Origin: Dastarcus helophoroides | Taxonomy: Eukaryota; Arthropoda; Insecta; Coleoptera; Bothrideridae | Length of the DNA: 64,000 nt | Assembly: GCA_028583605.1 (NCBI GenBank) | Contig: CM053331.1 | Location: 35,444,283-35,508,282, forward strand | Direction of reading: 5' to 3' | Part shown: positions 12,601 to 20,192 of the stretch, piece by piece | How the letters are laid out: each line of letters starts with the position of its first letter | How positions within the stretch are numbered: the stretch's first letter is position 1 | Notes under the pieces: model-generated | Database searches by the model: none | The model's input: the letters and a program-made list of their open reading frames with translations, nothing else | Told to the model about the DNA's origin: nothing | Made by a program: the position numbers and the translations under genes

Positions 12601-13163
12601 ACTGATGCATTTTTGTTTTTCATTGAAAGTTTGACCACCAAATGATTTTTTGTAACCGCCAAATGATTATTAACTGGTACATCTTAGAGAAACGTATCAT
12701 ATGAAGACAGGATTGCAGTGGAAAAAGAAAATATTACTGATGAACTTTCGTTTTTTATTAAAATTTTGACCACCAAATGATTTTTTGTAACCACCAAATA
12801 ATTATTATCTGGTACAGCTCAGAGAAACGTATCATATGAAGACGGTATTGTAGTGGAAAAAGAAAATATTACTGATAAACTTTTGTTTTTCATTGAAATT
12901 TTGACCACCAAATGATTTTTTGTAACCACCAAATGATTATTAACTGGTACATCTTAGAGAAACGTATCATATGAAGACAGGATTGCAGTGGAAAAAGAAA
13001 ATATTACTGATGAACTTTTGTTTTTCAGTGAAATTTTGACCACCAAATGGTTATTAAGCAGTGCAGCTTAGAAAAATGTATCATATGAAGACCAAATTGT
13101 AATGGAAAAAGAACATATTACTGATTAACTTTGATTTTCCGCTGAAATGTTGACCACCAAAAG
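9690..13163 (+). repeat. Satellite array 1, about 135-bp units
   Basis: The unit contains ACCACCAAATGATT twice, then GCAGTACTGCTTGGAAA, ATGTATCATATGAAGAC and GATGAACTTTCGTTTTTCAT. It repeats about every 135 bp over 3.5 kb, so roughly 25 diverged copies. Units differ by substitutions and small indels, and some lack part of the ACCACCAAATG section. The same family forms arrays at 46641-49570 (same orientation) and 56280-60480 (opposite orientation). Confidence 0.95.
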
Positions 13164-13594
13164 CAGGGGCGGTCTTAACCATTGCGAGGCTCTGGGCTGG
13201 TAGATCTTTGCGAGGCCCTTGTCTTTGTGGAATTAGTTTTAGCATAGTCGTAGGTAGAATAGGGCAGGGTAGGGCGCTTGCCCCTCCCCCTGGCTCATGC
13301 AGTTTAACGTAAATTTATATTCAACTGAGAAAACTTTCTCTAAAGAATTTTCATTCGACAAAATTCGTCCTTCTTTAAGCTATTGACATTTTCTCGAAAT
13401 TTTGACTTATTTCTCAAAATTCGTCTTTGTTCATAAATTTCTTTCGAAATTTCAAATTTATTCCTAAAATTCAATTTCATTCATCAAAATCTGGCTTTAG
13501 TTAAAATTTCGAATTTTTATCTCAAAATTCATCGTTTCTTCCCGAAAATTCGGCTTTTCTTTTAATAGTGATTTTCTGAAAATTTTTATCTGTT

Positions 13595-13735
13595 GATAAC
13601 GAAGGCTTCCACGGCCAGAGTCAGTACAGGATATACTTCTTCCGGGATTGGATCGTGTCAAAGAACTACTAAATGTGTTCGAACACTTTTAGTAGTTCTT
13701 TGACACGGTCCAATCCCGGAAGAAGTATATCCTGT
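13595..13735 (+). mobile_element. Fold-back retroelement, copy 1 (family E), with 13-bp target duplication
   Basis: The element starts GATAACGAAGGCTTCC, continues with a single-copy leader, and ends in a 112-bp hairpin (13625-13736) centred on GTGTTCGAACAC. It is flanked by ATTTTTATCTGTT at 13582-13594 and 13736-13748, a perfect 13-bp duplication. A 13-bp duplication and a copy with an asymmetric leader indicate reverse-transcription-based insertion rather than a DNA transposon. The same element recurs at 55041. Confidence 0.82.
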
Positions 13736-15312
13736 ATTTTTATCTGTTTATCAAGATTTACTTTTTTCGTCAACATTTCATCGATTTTTTGATAAAAATA
13801 TCTGGAAATTTTTATGATTTTTTAAAAATTTTTAAAAAGGCACAAATTCCGAGAAAATTTTCCATGGAATGGTTTATAACTGAAATACAACTTGTTTCTT
13901 AAAATTTCGACGTTTATCTCAATATTGGACCTTTTCTGATCTAGGGTGGGGCAGACATCTCTGCCTGATTCAAGCGGTCAAGAGAAAATTCTAGAAATTA
14001 CATTTTTCTCAAAATTTCTGCTCTTTCGATTTCGACAAAATTTGACTCTCTCTGAAGAATTTCGGGTGTTTACTAAAAAAAAATCGAAATTTCCAGATAA
14101 AAACAAATTTAAAAAAAAAAACGAAACTTGGATATTTTTGTGAAAATCCATCTTTTTTCGCAAATTTAAAATTTGTCCTAAAATCCCATCCTGTATGTTC
14201 CCGAAAATCTGAATATTTTTCCTGGAAATTCGTATCTTGCTTAAAATGTTGACTTTTTTTCAAGATTCGTTTTTTTCATAAACGACTATTCTCAAAATTG
14301 TACTTTTTCTTAAAGTTTGAATATTTTCTGGAAAATTTCGATCTTTGATGCATTTGGTAGCCTTTCTAGAAATGTTAAATATTTTTGAGAGATTTCGTTT
14401 TTTTCAATTCCTTTATTTTTATTAACATCAGATTTAAAGATTTTTAAAGATTAAGATTAAGATTAAGATAAGGTTTCTTAAAATTTGCCTTTTTCCCGAT
14501 ATTTTTATATCAAAGTTCGATATTCAACTTTGCTAAAACTTTTGAATTTTTTTCTTAAAATTAGTTCAAATTCGTCTTGTTTGAAATTTTTACTTTAATC
14601 TCAAAATTCTTGGTCTTTTCTTTTGAAAATCATTTCGCCTATTAAAATTCTGCCACTTTTTTAAATACTTGTCTTTTTTTTAAATTTTAATATTTTTAAA
14701 TTTCCCTTCCGATATTTCAACTTCGTATTTTGCCTTATTTTCGAAATTTTGACTTGTATTTCAAAATGCAATGTTTTAGTTTTTGGAACTTTCTAGGACT
14801 TTTTTCTCGAAATTGGCTTTTCCTTTAAATTTCAATTTTTTTGAAACTCGTCTGTTTTCTCTTAATTAGCTCGGTATATTATCGTAAATTAAAATTGCTG
14901 AAAAAAATATTTTTAGGTTAGTTCGAGAAAAACATTTCTTTATTCAAATTTAAATATTATGTCAAAATTAGAATAAAGAAGTAAACATTTCGAGAGAAGT
15001 GTTTTTGAAAATTACGAATTTCTTCACAATATCTGATCTGTGGAAATATTTTGGCATTTTTAGAATTTTTAGCATTTTTCGAGTTCTTCCTAACGGTTGG
15101 GTCTTTATCCAATTTTGGTTTTCTAAAAAATCCTTTCCCAAAATGGGGTTTTTTTCTCAAAATTCGTAGCTTTTGAAATTACGACTTTTTTCTCTCAAAA
15201 TTGAACTTTCATTTTTTTATTCGGTTTTTTCTGGCTTTTTTTTTTAAATTTAAATTCCCGAGACTTCCATGTTTTTCAAAATTTGTCTTATTCCAGAAAT
15301 TTTGACTCGTAC

Positions 15313-15484
15313 AAAAATTGAAACACAGATCTTCAGAGAGAGTTTCTCTCTGAAGATGACAGCTTGGCTGTCGAAATGCGTTAGAGCAACCTTTGTTGTG
15401 TTTTTTAATTTTTCTTGGTTTCAGGGGAGAAGTTCTGTGTTTCAATTTTTGAAGATAACCAAGGACCAGTCCGTTCCATCAAAC
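15313..15484 (+). mobile_element. Small retroelement with hammerhead core (family B), 13-bp target duplication
   Basis: TTTTGACTCGTAC occurs exactly at 15300-15312 and 15485-15497, defining a 172-bp insertion. Inside, AATTGAAACACAGATCTTCAG is answered by inverted copies (CTCTCTGAAGAT at about 15346, CTGTGTTTCAATT at about 15434-15450). Much of the sequence is shared, in opposite orientation, with 25728-26090, including GGACCAGTCCGTTCCA near its end. It lies within hAT element 2. Confidence 0.78.
15346..15386 (+). ncRNA. Hammerhead-type ribozyme (family B)
   Basis: Stem I is CTCT (15346-15349) with AGAG (15383-15386). The core CTGAAGA (15350-15356) matches CUGANGA. A bulged T is followed by stem II, GACAG/CTGTC with loop CTTGG (15358-15372), then GAAA (15373-15376) and TGCGTT with predicted cleavage after GTT. 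The T after GAAA looks like a CpG-decay form of a palindromic ACGCGT. The bulge and that change make activity doubtful. Confidence 0.6.
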
Positions 15485-16587
15485 TTTTGACTCGTACTTC
15501 AAAATAGTGATGTTTTGGAAGCCTCCACTTCTAGTGAAAAATTTTTCTCAAAGTGTTAAGTTTTTCTGAAAGTTTTAACAAAACTGCACCTTTAAAAATA
15601 TAAGTTTTTCGAATTTTCAACATTTTTTGAGATTTTTCGAAAGATTAGGATTTTATTTTAAATACGATTAGCTAAACATTCCAACTTTTCCAAAATTCGT
15701 TTTTTTTTGTCGAAATTAATCTCTCTCAAAATTAAACTTTCCCTTGAACATGTTGATTTTCTTCAAGAGATTTCAATCTTTTTCTTTCGACGGCATTTTC
15801 AAAAATCGTTATTTTTTTAAAATCTTCGAAGTTTTCCGAAAGGTTCGGTTTTCATTTTAGATTCAGTTTTCTCTTTGTTTTCGCAAACTTCGACTCTATT
15901 TCGAAATTTCAAAGTTAATCTAAAAATTCCATTTCTCAGTTCATGTAGTTAAATGAAAATATACTCAAACAAAACGTTATCCGGTTTTCTTTTTTTTTAA
16001 TCAATTTTTCAAAATGATTCTTACCCCTCTCGCCTACGCCCATGAGTTTTAATGATGATGATTGACGAGGGATGCAACATTATAAATAAATAAACGTTTA
16101 CATTTAAAACTGTTAATTGGGAATTAGGAAAAATTAATAAACAAAAAGATAATCTGTTAAATTAGGGTGCATTAATGTTTTAAAAGTCAGGTATTTAGAA
16201 ATTATGATGGCTACTCCATAATAACACAATAACCCGACGGTAGTTGACAGGTGAAATGAAACACGGGAATTCCCCGAATCGTAGACACGAAGAAAATGGA
16301 GTACTAGCAGGTTTTGTTTAGCCCTTGCAGTTGGCAGCACTTGTGGCACTGGTACGAAACTTCGTCAGTGTGAAAGAGAAGGAAAGAAATATTCTTTAAA
16401 GTGAATGAGACAGATATCAGCGCGATTACTACCACGAAAGAGAGCAGCGATTTGAGTTTTATAATGCGCGGCGTAAGGCGCGAAATTCAAATTAACATTA
16501 GATATCGTATCGCGAGTGCGCAAGGCCCCATGCAAGAGCGAGTTTCCGGGCGGTTGCCCTGCTTGCCACCCCCAAAGGCCGCCCCTG

Positions 16588-17440
16588 ACCAAAAGCATTG
16601 ATGACTATTAAGGATGGTCGATTTATGTATTACCACAAAGATATCCTATTTAGTTTCAGACGAAGCGTTTGGTCAGTTTTTAGAATCTTTAGCATTCAAT
16701 CGATTAGGTACAACTTTTCAAGTATGAAGATGAAGTTGTGGTGGCAAACTGATGAGTTTTAATTTATCACCAAAGTTTTAATTTTCAAGAGCACTTGTGA
16801 GTATTAAAGATGAGCAGACTCAACTAATTACACAAAAAATTGACAATGTAATATTGGTTTAAGTCTAGGCAAATACTGATTAGCGTTTCTCCAAATTATT
16901 TTAAGGATAATCCTCCACTGGGTACCTGTGCCATAGTACTTGTTGCAACCCTTAAATCCGCCCCTGGTAATCAATGTTCCCTTTTGACACTAAAAAGTTC
17001 TTTTTAATGTTGAAATGAAGATTAAATAAGGACGCCCAGATAATTAGTTGCACACATGTGAAGTAGTCTGCAGTTCAGGCACCGTGTAACCATTTAATTT
17101 GTTTACTTTAATAAATGAAAAAGGAAATTGGGTGGATGGTTTCACGCGACCTAGTTCGCGGTAATAAATTTGCATCACACTGTTTTTGATGATGTAGTTC
17201 TATTCGGTAGAATTCTCGCTGAGTCATAGGAAGACCAAGGCGAAGAATCATCACTAGGTTAAGGTCATCGTGAATTTGAACCCGATCGAACCCACGTTAA
17301 GAAATAATTGGCGTTTGACTTGTGTACAGCATGAAAATTCGTTCTAGAGAAGCGGTGTCGAGTAAAACCATGAATAGCGTCTATAATGTTGGAAGTGTTC
17401 TTATTTAAGCACTTAAAATTCAAAAATAACTTTTCAAACG
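16588..17440. other. Intergenic DNA with an orphan hAT end
   Basis: No gene is visible. At 16918-16966 the sequence ends CTTAAATCCGCCCCTG, whose reverse complement begins CAGGGGCGG like hAT element 2. I could not find a matching left end, so this is a relic or part of an older element into which others inserted. Confidence 0.5.
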
Positions 17441-17975
17441 GAATGTGTCCCACACATGGGATGTGTTTCACACATGTGTTGTCCCACAAGGGATGTGTCT
17501 CACACACTCCTACACAAGAGATGCGTCTCACACAAGGGATGTGTCTCACACACAATGTGTCCCACACAATGTCTCACACACAATGTGTCCCACACACAAT
17601 GTGTCCCACACACAATGTGTCCCACACACAATGTGTCTCACACACAATGTGTCCCACACACAAAGTGTCCCACACACAATGTGTCCCACACACGATGTGT
17701 CCCACACACAATGTGTCCCACACACGATGTGTCCCACAAAATGTCTCACACACAATGTGTCCCACACACAATGTGTCCCACACACAATGTGTCTCACACA
17801 CAATGTGTCCCACACACAAAGTGTCCCACACACAATGTGTCCCACACACGATGTGTCCCACACACAATGTGTCCCACACACAATGTGTCCCACACACAAT
17901 GTGTCCCACACAAGGGATGTATCTCACACACTATATGTCCCACACAAGGGATGTGTCTCACACAGTATAGGTCCC
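17441..17975. repeat. 16-bp minisatellite (CACACAATGTGTCCCA)n with higher-order structure
   Basis: About 30 copies of a 16-bp unit lie in tandem. The edges hold variants with CAAGGGATGTGTCTCA. Marker variants (a TCTCACA unit, a CAAAGTGTC unit, a CGATGTGTC unit) recur in the same order at about 17566-17720 and 17735-17870, showing a block duplication. Every unit carries ACACAATGTGT, a near-palindrome. Open frames on both strands are products of the repeat. Confidence 0.93.
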
Positions 17976-18341
17976 AAGAAGTCGAGGATCACGTTACAGT
18001 TGCACAAACCTGGCGGCGATTAAATGCGACGGTGAATTTCCCAAAGGTGTCACAGTTTCTTGTTTGCTCATTCTCGCTCGCGAGTAATTAGAAAATTAAT
18101 TGTTTATCTGCGAAATGGGCTTCTTGATGGCAGGTGAAAGTGTTGTTACAATATCTGCATTTTATTACAATCTTCAAATGAAATTCGCTCACAATATGTT
18201 AGTTTCACTTTATATGAAGGAAAAACGTTTAATGCACTTTGTATTTTAGAAGTGGACACTAGACTTTCGATACGTGGATGATATGAATGTAAAAGGAAAT
18301 TTACGTAAGATGTCTTCCTGGTTATTGCATTCTTTGGTGAC
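17976..18341. other. Short intergenic segment, nothing recognised
   Basis: Ordinary AT-rich sequence between the minisatellite and hAT element 3, with no supported gene. Confidence 0.5.
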
Positions 18342-18652
18342 ATAGCCAGTAGTGGCGGCTGGCATATAGGCACTGTGGAACTGCAGCACCTCCAATTTCG
18401 CTCAAGAATTTTTTTCTTAAAATTTTCTCAACACTTTTCGTTTCACAATTTTTTGTAGAAATTTAAAATATTTTCTGATTTCTTTTTATAGAAATTTTAG
18501 GCTTCTTTCACGAAGTTACGATATTTAAAAACCTATTTCATTTTTAATTTTGATCATTTTTAAAAATTAATTTTTGTAAAAGTATTGACGAAGAAATCAA
18601 TATTTCGAGCAGGAATTAAAATGTTAAGAAAAAAACTCAAACTTCTTTGAAA

Positions 18653-19214
18653 CTTAGAATCTAATAAATGTTCAAACCTATTGGTCTGTGCAATATAGAA
18701 TCCTTGTCTTCTGGGAACTCTCCTAGAGCGCAACCGCTTCGCTAGGTGGCAGTGTTTCAACTGTTGGTAGTTCAGCTACCTATGATTCACTATACACGCC
18801 TGGAGGGCTGCATGAATTTGTAGTCTTCTTGCATACGACATTGTTGGCGATGGCCATAATTTCTCTATGGACCAATAGGTGGTAGTACTAAAGAATCACT
18901 CGCTTGACGCCTGTGAATGTTTAAGTACTTATTTGTCAGAACATTTATTAGCATACGAGTTGGATATACCAAACTGACGAGATCTAGCAAGATCGAAACC
19001 GGTATTTAGTTTCTAAACTTCGAATCTAATAAATGTTCAAACCTATTGGTCTGTGCATTATAGAATCCTTGTCTTCTGGGAACTCTCCTAGAGAGCAACC
19101 GCTTCGCCAGATGGCAGTGTTTCAACTGTTGGTAGTTCAGCTACCTATGATTCCACTATACACGCCTGGAGGAGGGCTGCATGAATTTGTAGTCTAGGTT
19201 GCATTCTTCTTGCA
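18653..19214 (+). mobile_element. Tandem hammerhead-ribozyme retroelement (family A), 10-bp target duplication
   Basis: TTCTTTGAAA flanks the insertion at 18643-18652 and 19215-19224. Inside are one full and one partial copy of a unit with period about 366 bp: TCTAATAAATGTTCAAACC begins at 18660 and again at 19025, and both copies run on through the shared TGTCTTCTGGGAACTC and GGGCTGCATGAATTTGTAG segments. A hammerhead ribozyme sits at the unit junction (18968-19010). Tandem terminal repeats with a hammerhead are known for Penelope-like elements and for retrozymes; no protein frame is present, so this is a non-autonomous form. Confidence 0.82.
18968..19010 (+). ncRNA. Hammerhead ribozyme (family A, copy 1)
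   Basis: Stem I is ACCAAA (18968-18973) with TTTAGT (19005-19010), one mismatch. Core CTGACGA is at 18974-18980. Stem II is GATCT, loop AGCA, AGATC (18981-18994). GAAA is at 18995-18998. CCGG then T and A follow, so A-CCGG-U is a palindrome suited to a dimeric stem III; predicted cleavage falls after GTA at 19004. All invariant core positions are intact. Confidence 0.85.
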
Positions 19215-19967
19215 TTCTTTGAAAATGTTAACATTTTGAGAAAATAATTAGTTTCAAGAAAAATCTAAATCCAACTCATCTAGCATTTTACTATTTTTTT
19301 AAAAAATAAGTTTATACGTTGTATTCGAAATTTTACGTTAAATCTCATTTTGTATAAAAATTTTGAGTTTTTTTCAGATATTTCCATTTTTTTTTTTGGA
19401 AATTTTGATTTTTTCTGCAAAGTTTCCATTTTTCTTAAAGTTTTTATACAAAGAAATTTTCTCGAAATTTCTATTTTTCCTAAAAGTATTGTTCTTAAAA
19501 TTTCTTCTAGAAATTCCAACTTCTACAGATTTTTTTATGTTCCTCCAATTTGCTTTAAAATTGTAAAGTTTTTTTACAACTTTTTTTGACAATTTAAAGT
19601 TTTTTGTTTTTTTCAATTTATTTAACATTTCTTCGGCCCAGTTTGGAAATATTTAAATTTTTATGAAGAATAAATTTAAAGTTTGTTTTAATTTGTAGTT
19701 TTGACAAAAAATGTTTGGAAAAAACCCTGAAATCTCTATAAAAATTTCAACATTTTGGGACAAACAAAAAATTTCAACTTTTTTGTAATGGTATGTAATT
19801 TTTTTTTTAATTTCGATATTTTCTCTAAGAAATTTTGCTTTTTTTTTCCTAAGAAATTTGTGTTTTTCTCTAAACATTTTGTACAAAGAATTTTTTTTAG
19901 AAATTTTGACTTTTTCTGGAGATTTAAAATATTTTTTTTTGTAGAAATTTTCATTTGTCTCTAATTT

Positions 19968-20192
19968 AAGTCTAAAGAAGGTTTCACCCCTTTACCACAT
20001 CGGCAATTAAATAAATAATTACGCGATACGTATTTCGCCAGCAGAACTGGCATTTTCAAGCGCTTGAAAATGCCAGTTCTGCTGGCGAAATACGTATCGC
20101 GTAATTATTTATTTAATTGCCGATATGGTAAAGGGGTGAAACCTTCTTTGGACTTAATCACAAGTCACAGTGTTTAGTTCAGTGCTTTAGTC
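19968..20192 (-). mobile_element. Hairpin retroelement (family D) with 10-bp target duplication
   Basis: A near-perfect inverted repeat of about 190 bp (19967-20156) is centred on TCAAGCGCTTGA at 20061. A single-copy tail of about 36 bp follows to 20192. TCTCTAATTT flanks the element at 19958-19967 and 20193-20202. Each arm carries TGCCAGTTCTGCTGGCGAAA then TACGTA: a stem-II hairpin, GAAA and a palindrome, as in hammerheads of Penelope-like elements. The CUGANGA box reads TTGAAAA, so the ribozyme is decayed or a variant. Read on the minus strand the order is leader then hairpin, as in family E. Confidence 0.72.

Larger units (their letters stand above)
13164..16587. mobile_element. hAT-type non-autonomous DNA transposon 2 (3424 bp)
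   Basis: The ends are perfect 9-bp inverted repeats, CAGGGGCGG and CCGCCCCTG, flanked by an exact 8-bp duplication ACCAAAAG (13156-13163 and 16588-16595). The target was the last partial unit of satellite array 1. GC-rich subterminal sequence sits at both ends (13164-13310, about 16440-16587). The middle is T-rich degenerate repeat with two nested fold-back retroelements. No transposase frame is visible, so it must have been moved in trans. Confidence 0.9.

Noticed and set aside
9690..13163. Hammerhead ribozyme in every 135-bp satellite unit (CTGATGA followed later by GAAA)
   Set aside because: The bases between the two boxes cannot pair to make stem II, and no stem I strands match, so this is a chance word.
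13595..13735. Hammerhead core in the family E fold-back element
   Set aside because: Neither strand has CUGANGA followed by a hairpin and GAAA. The hairpin is the only structure present.
17386..18091. Cys/His-rich frames on both strands over the minisatellite
   Set aside because: Frame-independent translations of a 16-bp repeat; no start context, splice structure or domain.
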